NCBI RefSeq assembly: GCF_014204945.1
Contig: NZ_JACHMN010000003.1
Span: 2,914,001 to 2,978,000 of the forward strand
Length of the DNA stretch: 64,000 nt
Source: Allocatelliglobosispora scoriae
GTDB lineage: Bacteria; Actinomycetota; Actinomycetes; Mycobacteriales; Micromonosporaceae
Direction of reading: 5' to 3'
A program made the translations under genes and the position numbers. This document shows, piece by piece, positions 8,866-17,987 of the stretch (the stretch's first letter is position 1; every line of letters starts with the position of its first letter). The notes under the pieces were generated by a model. The model was not told the DNA's origin and did not search any database. It saw only the letters and a list, made by a program, of their open reading frames with translations.

Positions 8866-9749
8866 CCACCCTCGCCCCCGACGTGACCCGGCATGCCCCG
8901 CCGCTGCTGAACAAGAAGAAGTCCCGCAGCCCGTTCAGCGCCGGCAACATCGCGCGTCACGTGCTGCTGATCTTCTTCGTCCTGATCGTGCTGATGCCGC
9001 TCTACGTCCTGATCGTGACGAGCTTCAAGTCCGGCCGCGAGATCGGCGTCAACGGCCAGTGGACCCTGCCCGAGACCTGGACCCTCGCGTCCTGGCAGAA
9101 GGCGTGGACCGCGCTCGGGCCGTCGTTCCTGCGGACGTTCCAACTCGCCATCCCGGTCGCCCTCATCTCGTCGTTCGTCGGCGCGGCGAACGGCTTCGTG
9201 CTGTCGCGCTGGCGGTTCCCCGGTGCCGACGTGGTGTTCACGCTGATCCTGTTCGGCATGTTCATCCCCTACCAGGCGGTCATGATCCCGCTGCGGGAGG
9301 TCGTGCAGTTCATCGGCCTGCCCAGCGGCATCCCGACGCTGACCTTCGTCCATGTCATCTACGGCATCCCGATCTGCACGCTGATCTTCCGCAACTACTA
9401 CGCCACCACGGTGCCGGTCGAGCTCATCGAGGCCGGCCGGGTGGACGGTGCCGGGCTGCTGCGGACCTTCCGCTCGCTGATCCTGCCGATCTCCGTACCC
9501 GGATTCGTGGTCACGATCATCTGGCAGTTCACCTCGTCGTGGAACGACTACCTGTTCGCGATCTTCCTCTCCAACACCCGCAACGGGCCGATCACGATCG
9601 CGCTCAACGCCCTCGCCGGTGCGCAGTCCCCGGACTACGCGGCGTCGATGGCGGGCGCGCTCATCACCTCACTGCCGACCCTGCTCGTCTACGTCCTGCT
9701 CGGCCGGTGGTTCATCGGCGGACTGATGGCCGGAGCGGTCAAGAGCTAG
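8862..9749 (+). CDS. ABC sugar importer permease, MalG/UgpE type
   Basis: The 295-residue permease is the second half of the sugar channel. Membrane segments begin with HVLLIFFVLIVLMPLYVLIV, and the EAA loop appears as IEAGRVDGAGLLRTFRSLI. The start is the ATG overlapping the previous stop. A strong terminator follows at 9797, so the operon has three genes and no ATPase. Confidence 0.94.
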   Translation: MTTLAPDVTRHAPPLLNKKKSRSPFSAGNIARHVLLIFFVLIVLMPLYVLIVTSFKSGREIGVNGQWTLPETWTLASWQKAWTALGPSFLRTFQLAIPVALISSFVGAANGFVLSRWRFPGADVVFTLILFGMFIPYQAVMIPLREVVQFIGLPSGIPTLTFVHVIYGIPICTLIFRNYYATTVPVELIEAGRVDGAGLLRTFRSLILPISVPGFVVTIIWQFTSSWNDYLFAIFLSNTRNGPITIALNALAGAQSPDYAASMAGALITSLPTLLVYVLLGRWFIGGLMAGAVKS

Positions 9750-9796
9750 GCGGTCCTGGGCTGGGCGTTCCGGCCTTCCGGACCGGGACGCTCGAC

Positions 9797-9841
9797 GGCG
9801 GTGCCCGGCCTTCGTCGACACCGCGAAGACCGGGCACCGCC
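9797..9841 (+). terminator. Terminator of the sugar importer operon
   Basis: A 12-bp perfect stem (GGCGGTGCCCGG and complement) with a 21-base loop lies 48 bp after the last permease. Confidence 0.7.
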
Positions 9842-9993
9842 CAGAACGGGCGGTGTGGCACACGTCGCCGAACGCGTGGCCGCACCGTCCGTTCGCCGAT
9901 TGGCTCGCCCCGCCGCTGTCCTGCATATATGGTTTGGGTGGCTAGGAGTCCGTCGCCCCGGAAGCCGTGGGTTGCGAACCGACGGGGGTGGCG

Positions 9994-11250
9994 ATGCAGC
10001 AGTTCGGCGTTCATTCCGAGGTCGGCACCCTGCGCAAGGTGATGGTGCACCGGCCGGACCTGAGCCTGCTGCGGCTCACCCCGTCCAATCACGACGAGCT
10101 GCTCTTCGACGACGTGCTGTGGGTGGAGCGCGCGCAGTACGAGCACGACGAGTTCGTCGACCGGATGCTCGAACGCGGCGTGGAGGTCTTCCACCTGCAC
10201 AACCTGCTGGCCGAATCGCTGGCGGCGAGTGACGAGGCGCGCCTGCAGGTCATCGAGATGACCGCGTCCGAATACACGGTCGGGGTGTCGCTCGTCGACG
10301 AGGTGCGCAGCGTGCTGGCCGCCTTGAAACCGGAGGATCTCGCCACCCACCTCATCGGCGGGCTGACCGTGGCCGAGTCCGGCCTCGACGTCGGCAAGTT
10401 CAAGAAGACCTCGCTCCCCGCGGCGGCGCTGACGGACACCGGCACCTTCATCCTGCCCCCGCTGCCGAACACCCTCTACACGCGCGACTCGTCGTGCTGG
10501 ATCTACGGCGGTGTGTCGATCAACCCGATGTACTGGGAGGCCCGGCGGCTGGAGGCGTACAACGTCGCCGCGATCTACCGCTGGCACCCGATGTTCGCCG
10601 GGGGCGGGTTCGACCACTGGTATTCGGAGTTCGGCGAGCGCTTCAACGCGATGGACTTCGGTCGCACCTCGCTGGAGGGCGGCGACGTGCAGCCGATCGG
10701 CAACGGCACCGTCCTGATCGGACAGAGCGAGCGCACCCAGGCGCGCATGATCGAGCTGCTCGCGAGGGAGCTGTTCGACAAGGGCGCCGCCGACCGCGTG
10801 ATCACGGTCGTCATGACCAAGGACCGGGCGCACATGCACCTGGACACCGTCTTCACGATGCTCGACCGCGACGCGGTGACGCTCTACCCCAAGGTGATCG
10901 ACAACGCGCGCACGATCAGCCTGCGTCCCGGGCGGAAGTCCGGCCAGTTCCACGTGACCCAGGAGAAGGGGCTGCTGCCCGCCGTGGCCGATGCCATGGG
11001 CGTACCCAGGCTGAGGGTCGTGGAGACCGGTGGCGACGCCAATCAGCGCGAGCGCGAGCAGTGGGACGACGGCAACAACGTGGTGGCGCTGGCGCCCGGC
11101 GTGGTGGTCGCCTATGAGCGCAACACCTACACGATCGAGAAGATGCGCCAGGCCGGGATCGAGGTCATCACGATCGAGGGGTTCGAGCTCGGCAAGGGAC
11201 GCGGCGGCGGACACTGCATGACCTGCCCGCTGCTCCGCGATCCCGTCTGA
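9994..11250 (+). CDS. arcA: Arginine deiminase
   Basis: The 418-residue cytoplasmic enzyme hydrolyses L-arginine to citrulline and ammonia, the first step of the arginine deiminase pathway. It shows the family landmarks [27 protein letters not shown], the catalytic-His region AHMHLDTVF and the C-terminal nucleophile motif [10 protein letters not shown]. The ATG at 9994 ([11 protein letters not shown]) matches family N-termini; the upstream GTG at 9967 does not. No carbamate kinase, ornithine carbamoyltransferase or antiporter gene is adjacent, so the gene is a solitary arcA, which may serve acid tolerance or nitrogen recovery instead of fermentation. Confidence 0.96.
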   Translation: MQQFGVHSEVGTLRKVMVHRPDLSLLRLTPSNHDELLFDDVLWVERAQYEHDEFVDRMLERGVEVFHLHNLLAESLAASDEARLQVIEMTASEYTVGVSLVDEVRSVLAALKPEDLATHLIGGLTVAESGLDVGKFKKTSLPAAALTDTGTFILPPLPNTLYTRDSSCWIYGGVSINPMYWEARRLEAYNVAAIYRWHPMFAGGGFDHWYSEFGERFNAMDFGRTSLEGGDVQPIGNGTVLIGQSERTQARMIELLARELFDKGAADRVITVVMTKDRAHMHLDTVFTMLDRDAVTLYPKVIDNARTISLRPGRKSGQFHVTQEKGLLPAVADAMGVPRLRVVETGGDANQREREQWDDGNNVVALAPGVVVAYERNTYTIEKMRQAGIEVITIEGFELGKGRGGGHCMTCPLLRDPV

Positions 11251-11299
11251 GCGTCCGGCCCGCCGAGTCCCGCGGGCGCGTCCGTGGAACGATGCCCCG

Positions 11300-12163
11300 A
11301 TGAGCAATGTGAATTTCTTGATCAACGGACGCCGGGCCGCCGTCGGTGCGCTGGTGGTCGCAGTGACCGCGGCCCTCGGCCTGGTGGCCACGCCGGGGAT
11401 CGCGGCGGCGGCGAGCTTCTCCTCCTTCAGCGCGGGCGTTTTCGCGCCGGGCCAGGTCAAGCACGTGTGGTGGAACAACGCCAACTCCGACGCGTACGCG
11501 CCGGGTCTGCAGGCGGTGGGGGTCGACGACCCGGACGTGTTCTGCAACGTGGAGGTGCTGCGGACCTGGTACCAGCGCACCTCCGCCGGCGAGCGCGAGT
11601 TCCACCTGGAGATCGAGGGCGACCAGGCGGAGCGGTGCCAGGTGACGGTGTGGCTGGCCCGGCTGACCAAATTCCGCGAGTCCGCGACCGGCGACCTGGC
11701 GCCGGGCGCCTCCAAGGCCTCGGTCTGGAACAACGCCCACTCGGACCAGAACATCTACGCCGTCGGCGTGCTCGCCGCGCAGCCGGCATCGGGTTCCTGC
11801 GCGATCGAGGTGACGACGCAGTACCGCACCCAGCCCAACGGGGAGAACGAGTTCGTCTACCGGGCCACCAACGTCGGGACCGTCACCTGCTCGGCCCAGC
11901 TGCGGCACGTCGTGCTGCCGGTCTACAACAGCCTCGACATGATCCCGGTCAATCCCGGCATCGGCATCAGCATCTGGCCCGAGCTCTTCCCGGTCGGCCG
12001 GAAGGTGGTCGTGCCGGGAGCCGCGCCCGCCGCCGTGTCGGCGGGACCGTGCCAGTTCAGCGTGGGGACGACGAGCTATGTCGGGGCGGACAGCTCCTTC
12101 ACCCGCTACAAGAACACCGGCGCGGTGGCGTGCGGGGTGAAGGCCGTTTTCGCGGCGCTGTGA
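11300..12163 (+). CDS. Secreted protein with three internal repeats, function unknown
   Basis: The 287-residue protein has a Sec signal peptide (about residues 1-38, ending GIAAAAS). The mature region consists of roughly three related beta-rich modules of about 80 residues. The first two share the pattern PGxxKxxxWNNAxSDxxxYAxGV followed by two cysteines that bracket TxYRT...GExEFxxx. The third is shorter and keeps the terminal Cys pair. I did not recognise a family. Six regularly spaced cysteines suggest one disulphide per module. Adhesion or carbohydrate binding outside the cell is possible but unsupported. It is followed by a long inverted repeat. Confidence 0.8.
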   Translation: MSNVNFLINGRRAAVGALVVAVTAALGLVATPGIAAAASFSSFSAGVFAPGQVKHVWWNNANSDAYAPGLQAVGVDDPDVFCNVEVLRTWYQRTSAGEREFHLEIEGDQAERCQVTVWLARLTKFRESATGDLAPGASKASVWNNAHSDQNIYAVGVLAAQPASGSCAIEVTTQYRTQPNGENEFVYRATNVGTVTCSAQLRHVVLPVYNSLDMIPVNPGIGISIWPELFPVGRKVVVPGAAPAAVSAGPCQFSVGTTSYVGADSSFTRYKNTGAVACGVKAVFAAL

Positions 12164-12171
12164 CGACCGCT

Positions 12172-12265
12172 TCCCTGAACTTTGATGCTGGACCGGCGGC
12201 GTGTCGGAGTCGATCCTGACGGTTGTTGCGGAATGCGCGGCGTGTCCAGCATTAAAGTTCAGGGA
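12172..12265. terminator. Long inverted repeat between convergent genes
   Basis: Arms of 22 bp (12172-12193 and 12244-12265) match at 21 of 22 positions and enclose 50 bases. The arm core GAACTTTGATGCTGGAC is unusually AT-rich for this genome. It sits between two convergent genes, so a bidirectional terminator is likely; a small MITE-like element is an alternative. Confidence 0.55.
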
Positions 12266-12286
12266 GGTGCGGGGGCCAGGCGGGTC

Positions 12287-13306
12287 TCAGAAGAGGGCCA
12301 GCTGGCCGGGGGTGGGGTCCCGGCGGGAGGCCATGCCTCGGCGGAAGGTCCACGGGCGCAGCTCCACCACCGGCTCCTCGGCCCGCTGCGGCGGCAGTCC
12401 GCCGGTGAGCGCCCACAGCGACGGACCGAGGTTGATGCCCCGGTCCGACAGGGCCTGCCGCATCACCATCCGGTTCAGCGGCAGCCGCACGGTGTCGAGC
12501 TCCGGCACCGGCAGGTCGTCGCGCATGCTCATGATCCGGCGGTTGCGCTCGACGATCGCCCGCATCGCCGGTTTGCCCAGCTCCTCGGCGGCGAGCTCGC
12601 CGACGACGTCGCGGACGGACTGCTCGTCGCCGCGGTCCAGGGCGGCCCAGGCGGCCTCGACGGTGTCGAAGGCCTGGAGCAGGCGCGCGGCGGTGGCGGC
12701 GCCGAATCGGCGTACCCCGTGGAGGTTGTCGGAGGGATCACCGCGCAGCGCGGCGTAATCGCGGTATTGCCGGGGTTGCACGCCGCAGATCGCGAGCAGG
12801 CTCGCGGCGTCGACCATGACCGCCTCGTCGAAGCCGCCGTTGCGGATGCGCAGCACCGAGGTCGTGTCGTCGATGAGGGCGAAGGCGTCGCGGTCGCTGG
12901 TCATCAGCACCGAGCGCCAGCCGCTGCGGCGGGCGTGCTCGGCGGAGCTGGCGAGCACGTCGTCGGCCTCGAACGCGGTGGGGACCACGGTGCAGATCCC
13001 GGCGGCCCGCAGCAGCTCCGGCGCACCGGCGAGCTGCTCGACGAGGTCGGCGGCCTTCTCCGGGCGGTGGCCCTTGTATGCCGGGTAGTCCAGGCGGCGG
13101 GCGGAGTGGTCGGGGCAGTCGAAGCCGACGACGACCGCTTGCGGCCGCAGGTGCGCCGCCGCGCGGGCGACGTAGTTGAACAGGCCCCGCAGTGCCCAGA
13201 CCGGGCGGCCGGACCGGTCGGTGAACCCCTCCAGCGACGCGGCGTGGTAGGCGCGGTGGAGCAGGCTGTTTCCGTCGAGAACGAGCAGCAGGGGTGCGGG
13301 GGGCAC
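12287..13306 (-). CDS. Stand-alone 5'-3' exonuclease (PolA N-domain type)
   Basis: The 339-residue protein corresponds to the 5'-3' exonuclease domain of DNA polymerase I without the polymerase. Such nucleases remove RNA primers and flaps. Metal-ligand regions are visible as LLVLDGNSLLHRAYH, VVGFDCPDHSARR, FEADDVLA and MTSDRDAFALID. The DNA-binding H3TH follows as LRGDPSDNLHGVRRFGAAT. The C-terminal extension past about residue 250 ends in GQLALF and is not part of the core domain. The start at 13306 gives the expected short N-terminus. A full-length polA is expected elsewhere. Confidence 0.92.
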   Translation of the reverse strand: MPPAPLLLVLDGNSLLHRAYHAASLEGFTDRSGRPVWALRGLFNYVARAAAHLRPQAVVVGFDCPDHSARRLDYPAYKGHRPEKAADLVEQLAGAPELLRAAGICTVVPTAFEADDVLASSAEHARRSGWRSVLMTSDRDAFALIDDTTSVLRIRNGGFDEAVMVDAASLLAICGVQPRQYRDYAALRGDPSDNLHGVRRFGAATAARLLQAFDTVEAAWAALDRGDEQSVRDVVGELAAEELGKPAMRAIVERNRRIMSMRDDLPVPELDTVRLPLNRMVMRQALSDRGINLGPSLWALTGGLPPQRAEEPVVELRPWTFRRGMASRRDPTPGQLALF

Positions 13307-13341
13307 CGGACCAGACTAACCGGCGCCCCCGCCCGGTCCCG

Positions 13342-14205
13342 TCAGGCGTCGGCGAGCGCCGGGATGACGTCGCGGCCGATGAGCCGCAGCGGTTCGAGGT
13401 CCCACACGCCCTGGACCGAGCCGAGCGCGCCCTGGAAGCCCAGGCCGGCGAGGCGGCGCAGGTCCTCGACGATCGCGTCGGCGCCCTTGGCGGGGTCGAA
13501 GCTGTAGTAGACCGTCTTGTAGATCTCGTCGTAGTCGCGGCCCTCGCGCTCGCAGTGCTCCTTGAGGATGTCGAGCTTGCGGCCGACATCGGGGGTGGCG
13601 AAGAGGTTGCAGGCGTCGCCGTACTTCGCGACCAGGCGCAGGGTCTTCTTCTCGCCGCCGCCGCCGATCATGATCGGCGGGTGCGGCCGCGACAGCGCCT
13701 GCGGCGAGTTGATCGGCCGGTCGAGCTGGAAGTGCTTGCCCTGGAACGGGGTCTCGTCGCCCTGCCACATCTGGTGGCAGATCCGCAGCGTCTCCTCGAG
13801 GATCTCGAAGCGGGCCGAGACCGGCGGGAAGCCGAAGCCGAGCCCGAGGGACTCCTCCTCGTTCCATCCCGCGCCGATGCCGAGCCAGGCGCGGCCCTGG
13901 GAGAGCACGTCGAGCGTGGTGATCGTCTTGGCGAGCAGGCCGGCGGTGCGGTAGTGGCCGCCGGTCACGACCGTGAGCAGCTTGATCCGCTCGGTGCGCG
14001 CGGCGAGGAAACCCAGCGTGGTGTACGCCTCGAGCATCTCGTTCTCCGGCGGGCCGACCATGCTGATCTGGAAGAAGTGGTCCATCACCGCCAGCCACTC
14101 GAAGCCCTGCTCCTCGGCGACGGAGGCCACCTCGGCGAGCGCGGGACCGAGGGTGGCGGGGCCCTGCGGGCGGGTGAAATCGGGAATCTGCAGACCGATA
14201 CGCAT
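13342..14205 (-). CDS. LLM-class F420-dependent oxidoreductase
   Basis: The 287-residue protein is a luciferase-like monooxygenase-fold TIM barrel of the actinobacterial F420-dependent type. Landmarks are the N-terminal MRIGLQIPDF, DHFFQI, the central GIGAGWNEEES and HPPIMIGGGGEKKTLRLVAKYGD-type segment. These bind reduced F420 or flavin. The substrate is unknown. It lies 36 bp upstream of the exonuclease gene on the same strand, so the two may be cotranscribed. Confidence 0.9.
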   Translation of the reverse strand: MRIGLQIPDFTRPQGPATLGPALAEVASVAEEQGFEWLAVMDHFFQISMVGPPENEMLEAYTTLGFLAARTERIKLLTVVTGGHYRTAGLLAKTITTLDVLSQGRAWLGIGAGWNEEESLGLGFGFPPVSARFEILEETLRICHQMWQGDETPFQGKHFQLDRPINSPQALSRPHPPIMIGGGGEKKTLRLVAKYGDACNLFATPDVGRKLDILKEHCEREGRDYDEIYKTVYYSFDPAKGADAIVEDLRRLAGLGFQGALGSVQGVWDLEPLRLIGRDVIPALADA

Positions 14206-14222
14206 CCATCGACCCTATATCG

Positions 14223-14257
14223 GCGGTGGGCGCTCCTGGCGGAGAAGCACCCACCGC
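14223..14257 (-). terminator. Terminator after the alginate lyase gene
   Basis: An 11-bp stem (GCGGTGGGCGC against GCACCCACCGC, one G:T-type mismatch) lies just after the lyase stop codon and before the oxidoreductase start. Confidence 0.5.
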
Positions 14258-14265
14258 GGCTGCTC

Positions 14266-15435
14266 CTAACCGTGCGAGACGTTCAGCGCGTAGAACTTGA
14301 CCTTGGCACCGTTGCTCGTGCTGCTCGACGACGACTGGTTGTAGTCGCCGGCCTTGAAGTACTGGCGGTACTGGTTGAACGACGACGGGATGGGGTAGCT
14401 GGTCGTGGTGCCGTTGATGGTGAGGTTGATCCGGCCGCCGGAGATGTTGATGACATAGCTCCACTGGGTGCCGAGTGCCACGTGGCCGACCGGGTGCCGG
14501 GTCTGGCCGCCGTCGGGGGAGTTCTCGGTGCCGAGCGCGATGTCGCCGTTAGCCGCGTAGTAGAGCTCCAGCAGCGGCTTGGTCGACGGTCCGCCCGAGC
14601 CGAGGTGGACCTGCCCGACGCAGACGCTCTTGGTGACGGAGACGACGCGCAGGCGGGCGCTGAGGGTGTGGTTGCCCGACAGCGTCCAGTCGGCGGCGCT
14701 GCCGTTGGCGTTCATCTCCCGCAGCTCCGTGCGCGCGTAGTTGGAGTTCGGCGTGGTGACGCCCGCCTCCGGGTCCCAGAAGGTCATCGAACCGTCGTTG
14801 GCGTCGGTCCAGAAGTAGCTGGGGTTGGTGTAGCCGTTGGGGCCCTTGAGCTGCGCGGGCTGGATCGTGGTGGGGGAGCCCGGCGACCCGATCGGCAGCT
14901 GCAGCGACCAGATCGAGAGGTTGAAGTTGCCGCCGGGGGCGACGTTGGGGTTCAGCCCGCCGGCGGCGACGTCCACGTCGAGGTAGTCGAGGTTGGGCGG
15001 CCCGTTGGCGGTGGTGCCGGTGATGCGGATCTTGCTGGTCCCGGCGGCGATCGGGGCGGTGACCGCCTTGCTCGCCCAGGTGTCCCAGTTGGCGGTGGCC
15101 GGGAACGACAGCCCGGTCGCGATGGCGCTGCCGTTGAGGGCCACGGTGGAGGGCCGGTCGACGGCGGTGCCGTTGGCGTAGCGGATGGTGATCGTCGCCG
15201 TGCCCGCGCTCGCGGCGGTGACGGTGAACTCGACGTAGCTGCCGGTCACGTTGTCGGAGTTGACGTACGAGCTGCCGGAGTAACCGGTGTGCAGCGTCTC
15301 CAGGATGCCCTGCGAGATCGTGGCGTTCTCGGCCTCGTAGCGGATCGGTGCGGCGTGGGCGGGGGTGGCGACCGGGGCGAAGACCGCCACCGAGGCGGCG
15401 ACGATCAACGCTGAGAGGCGGGTGTGGAACCTCAT
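14266..15435 (-). CDS. Secreted PL7 alginate lyase with N-terminal CBM
   Basis: The 389-residue extracellular enzyme cleaves alginate-type polyuronates by beta-elimination. A Sec signal peptide (1-28, ending AHAAP) is followed by a carbohydrate-binding module of the CBM6/35 type (about 30-155, RYEAENATISQG to LDYLDVDV). The PL7 domain covers about 170-389. Its three signatures are present: RTELRE, the catalytic QVH within VGQVHLG, and YFKAGDYNQ near the C-terminus. The ATG at 15435 fits the signal peptide. A split repeat upstream may be a regulatory site. No other alginate genes are adjacent. Confidence 0.94.
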   Translation of the reverse strand: MRFHTRLSALIVAASVAVFAPVATPAHAAPIRYEAENATISQGILETLHTGYSGSSYVNSDNVTGSYVEFTVTAASAGTATITIRYANGTAVDRPSTVALNGSAIATGLSFPATANWDTWASKAVTAPIAAGTSKIRITGTTANGPPNLDYLDVDVAAGGLNPNVAPGGNFNLSIWSLQLPIGSPGSPTTIQPAQLKGPNGYTNPSYFWTDANDGSMTFWDPEAGVTTPNSNYARTELREMNANGSAADWTLSGNHTLSARLRVVSVTKSVCVGQVHLGSGGPSTKPLLELYYAANGDIALGTENSPDGGQTRHPVGHVALGTQWSYVINISGGRINLTINGTTTSYPIPSSFNQYRQYFKAGDYNQSSSSSTSNGAKVKFYALNVSHG

Positions 15436-15455
15436 GAACCCTCCGTACTAACAGA

Positions 15456-15470
15456 TAGGAAAGTTGCCTA
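15456..15470. promoter_or_regulatory. Inverted repeat TAGGAAAGTTGCCTA before the lyase gene
   Basis: On the lyase strand this reads as TAGG-CAACTTT-CCTA, a split inverted repeat 20-35 bp before the start codon. It overlaps the likely promoter or leader and is a candidate repressor site. The regulator is not identifiable. Confidence 0.35.
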
Positions 15471-15612
15471 ACAAAAAGAGATGAGAACACCTGCTCCTAT
15501 GCGTGTCAAGGGTGGGCATGCCTCGATCTCCGATCACCGGGTGACCGGATCGGTCCGGTGCGAGGCATGATGGTGCCTGTCGGGCCGAGGATCCGCGAGG
15601 AAGGATCGAGGC

Positions 15613-16200
15613 ATGAAGAAGCGAGCACTCGTCGTCATCGACGTCCAGGAGTCATTCCGCCAGCGCGACAGCTGGGCGCTGAGCTCCAACCCGGAGATCG
15701 CCAAGCAGGTGACCCGGCTGGCCGAATCGTTCCGCGCCAATGGCGAGGCCGTGATCTGGGTCCTGCACTCGGAGCCCGGCACCGGCGGCGTCTTCGACCC
15801 CGCGCTCGGCTTCGTGCGGCTCTTCGACGGACTGGAGGCGCTGGCCGGGGAGCCGGTGCTGACGAAGACCGCCCACAACGCCTTCACCACCACCAACCTG
15901 CAGCAGCGCCTCACCGAGCAGGGGATCGGCGAGGTCGTCGTCTGCGGCATCCGCACCGAGCAGTGCGTCGAGACCACCGCCCGGCTCGCGTCCGACCTCG
16001 GCTACGACGTCACCTTCGTCACCGACGCCACCGCCACCCAGCCCATCGAGCACCGCGACGCACCGGCGGGCCGCTCCAACGCGGAGATCCTCGCCGACCC
16101 GCGTACCCTGCACACCGCGGAGATCCTGGCCCGCACCGAATACGCCCTGGCCGGACGCTTCGCCACCATCGCCACCGTCGAGGAGTTGACCGCCGCGTGA
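15613..16200 (+). CDS. Isochorismatase-family cysteine hydrolase
   Basis: The 195-residue protein has the cysteine-hydrolase triad: Asp in LVVIDVQESF, Lys in VLTKTAHNAF and Cys in GIRTEQCVETTAR. The family includes nicotinamidases, isochorismatases and N-carbamoyl hydrolases; the substrate here is not clear. The GlxA-type regulator that follows overlaps it by four bases (GTGA), so the two are translated together. This pairing is common for amidase-like enzymes under GlxA control. Confidence 0.92.
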   Translation: MKKRALVVIDVQESFRQRDSWALSSNPEIAKQVTRLAESFRANGEAVIWVLHSEPGTGGVFDPALGFVRLFDGLEALAGEPVLTKTAHNAFTTTNLQQRLTEQGIGEVVVCGIRTEQCVETTARLASDLGYDVTFVTDATATQPIEHRDAPAGRSNAEILADPRTLHTAEILARTEYALAGRFATIATVEELTAA

Positions 16201-17102
16201 CCAGGGTCGTCTTCCTGCTCGCCCCGCAGGTGCACCTGCTGGACCTGGCCGGCCCGGCGCAGGCGTTCTCGTCCGCGACCGACTACGGCCAGGACTACAC
16301 GCTGCACTACGTGGGGGAGCAGGAGGACGTCCCGACGTCGCAGGGGGTCACCCTGCGCGCCCGTCTCGACTGGCCCGACCTCGACCCCGACGACCTGCTC
16401 GTCGTGCCCGGCTGGCGGTCGCGCACCCCGGCCCACCGGGGCAAGTTCGCCCGGCCGAACCTGGACCGGCTGCGGGCCCACCACGAGCGCGGCGGCACCG
16501 TCGCGAGCGTCTGTGCCGGAGCCTTCGCGCTCGCCGAGGCCGGGCTGCTCGCCGGTCGCCGCTGCACCACCCACCACGACCTGCAGGACGACCTCGCCGA
16601 CCGCTTCCCCGCCGCGACGGTCGTGCGCGACGTGCTCTACGTCGTGGACGGCCGCGTCGTCACCTCCGCGGGCATCGCCAGCGGCATCGACCTCGCCCTG
16701 CACCTGCTCGCGCTGCGCCACGGGCCCGGCTTCGCCGCCCGCATCGCCCGCGAGATGGTCGTCTTCGCCCGCCGCAACGGCGAAGAACCGCAGGCCAGCG
16801 TCATGCTCCGGCACCGCGCGCACATCAGCGACGCCGTGCACCGGGTCCAGGACCTCATCGACGCCGGGTACGCCGACCGCCTCCCCCTGGCACAGCTCGC
16901 GAGTGCCGGCGGGGTCAGCGAACGGACCCTGACCCGGCTCTTCGGGCGGGCGGTGGGGATGACGCCGCTGCGTTACCAGCAGGAGCTGCGGCTGGAACGC
17001 GCCGAGCACCTGATCGGCCACGGCGCCACGGTCGAGTCGGCGGCCCGGGCGGTCGGCTTCGAGGACGCGAGGATGCTGCGCCGCCTGCGCAGCCGGGCGT
17101 GA
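16197..17102 (+). CDS. GlxA-family transcriptional regulator (DJ-1/PfpI plus AraC HTH)
   Basis: The 301-residue protein combines an N-terminal DJ-1/PfpI-like sensor domain (about 1-170, with SVCAGAFALAEAGLLAG around the conserved Cys) and a C-terminal AraC-type DNA-binding domain (about 200-301). The second helix-turn-helix ends early at GFEDARMLRRLRSRA, so the usual final helix is missing or shortened; an end-of-gene frameshift should be considered. The GTG start overlaps the preceding hydrolase stop. It probably controls that hydrolase. Confidence 0.88.
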   Translation: MTRVVFLLAPQVHLLDLAGPAQAFSSATDYGQDYTLHYVGEQEDVPTSQGVTLRARLDWPDLDPDDLLVVPGWRSRTPAHRGKFARPNLDRLRAHHERGGTVASVCAGAFALAEAGLLAGRRCTTHHDLQDDLADRFPAATVVRDVLYVVDGRVVTSAGIASGIDLALHLLALRHGPGFAARIAREMVVFARRNGEEPQASVMLRHRAHISDAVHRVQDLIDAGYADRLPLAQLASAGGVSERTLTRLFGRAVGMTPLRYQQELRLERAEHLIGHGATVESAARAVGFEDARMLRRLRSRA

Positions 17103-17124
17103 CGGCGCAGCGGCCGCCCGGTGC

Positions 17125-17820
17125 CTATGCCGGCGGGAAGGCGCAGAACTCGTTGCCCTCCGGATCCGCCATGATCCACCAATCGATGTCGGCGTCCGGT
17201 CCGCGCAGCACCGTGGCGCCGAGCCGGACCAGCCCGTCCGGGCTCGGCTCGGTGAGGCTGACCTCCCAGTAGAGCCGGTTCTTCGCGTTCTTCGGCTGGC
17301 CGGCCGGCTCGAAGGTCCAGGACGGCCAGGGAAATCCGGCAGCATCGACGATCCGGCTGCCGTCCATGACCCGGCCGGCGGTGACGGTGGCCCACCAGCC
17401 GGCGAGCGTGTTCGGATCGTCGCACTCGACGGTCAGCTCGCAGGCTTGTCGCGGCCGCCCCGCCGGGCCGTCGGTGAACCGGTGCGCCCGGAACGGATTG
17501 CCCTCGGGGTCGGCCAGGGTCCACCACGGGTGCGCGTCGCTCGGGTTGTCGTGGACCACCGCGCCGGCGGCGGTCAGGGCGGCGAGATCCTGATCGTGCA
17601 GCTCGATGCCGAGCCGCACCCGGACCGGGTGCGGTACCGGCTTTTCTGCGGGGCTGATCCAGATCGAGGTCTCGCCGTGGTGGCTGGGGATGTCGTCGAT
17701 ACGCGCGGTACCGTCACGCAGCTCGACGGGGGTGGCGTTCAGCGCGTTGGCCCAGAACCGCGCGAGCCTCGCCGGCCGGTACGCATCCAGGCTGATGGCT
17801 TTGAACTGTGCGAGGCTCAT
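17125..17820 (-). CDS. VOC-fold (glyoxalase/bleomycin-resistance-like) protein
   Basis: The 231-residue protein contains two vicinal-oxygen-chelate modules, each ending in the repeated phrase LADPEGNPFRAH (first) and MADPEGNEFCAF (second). Such proteins are metal-dependent isomerases, dioxygenases or binding proteins, and no specific role can be assigned. A 20-bp palindrome lies 46-65 bp upstream in the divergent region shared with the acyl-CoA-binding protein gene. Confidence 0.9.
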   Translation of the reverse strand: MSLAQFKAISLDAYRPARLARFWANALNATPVELRDGTARIDDIPSHHGETSIWISPAEKPVPHPVRVRLGIELHDQDLAALTAAGAVVHDNPSDAHPWWTLADPEGNPFRAHRFTDGPAGRPRQACELTVECDDPNTLAGWWATVTAGRVMDGSRIVDAAGFPWPSWTFEPAGQPKNAKNRLYWEVSLTEPSPDGLVRLGATVLRGPDADIDWWIMADPEGNEFCAFPPA

Positions 17821-17865
17821 GATGGTGTCCCCTTGTCCGCGACGTCGTATCGCATCGTTATCCGA

Positions 17866-17885
17866 CTATGGGAGCGTTCCCATAG
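17866..17885. promoter_or_regulatory. LacI/CebR-like operator CTATGGGAGCGTTCCCATAG
   Basis: A 20-bp palindrome with one mismatched pair. Its core TGGGAGCGTTCCCA differs by one base from TGGGAGCGCTCCCA, the known operator of the cellulose-utilisation repressor CebR in Streptomyces. It lies between the divergent VOC and acyl-CoA-binding protein genes, neither of which is an obvious cellulose gene. Confidence 0.5.
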
Positions 17886-17987
17886 CGAGACGCGCTCAAA
17901 CTCCCGATGAAGCGGTGAAGCGCCGGTGCGCGTGAAGATGGCGGCAGGCCATAATGACCGGTACATACACCGACCGGAGGTTGCGAT

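Noticed and set aside
9739-11754. Long open frame antisense to arginine deiminase
   Set aside because: Composition is low-complexity and it mirrors the arcA codons, which match a strong known family. Third-position GC pattern favours the plus strand.
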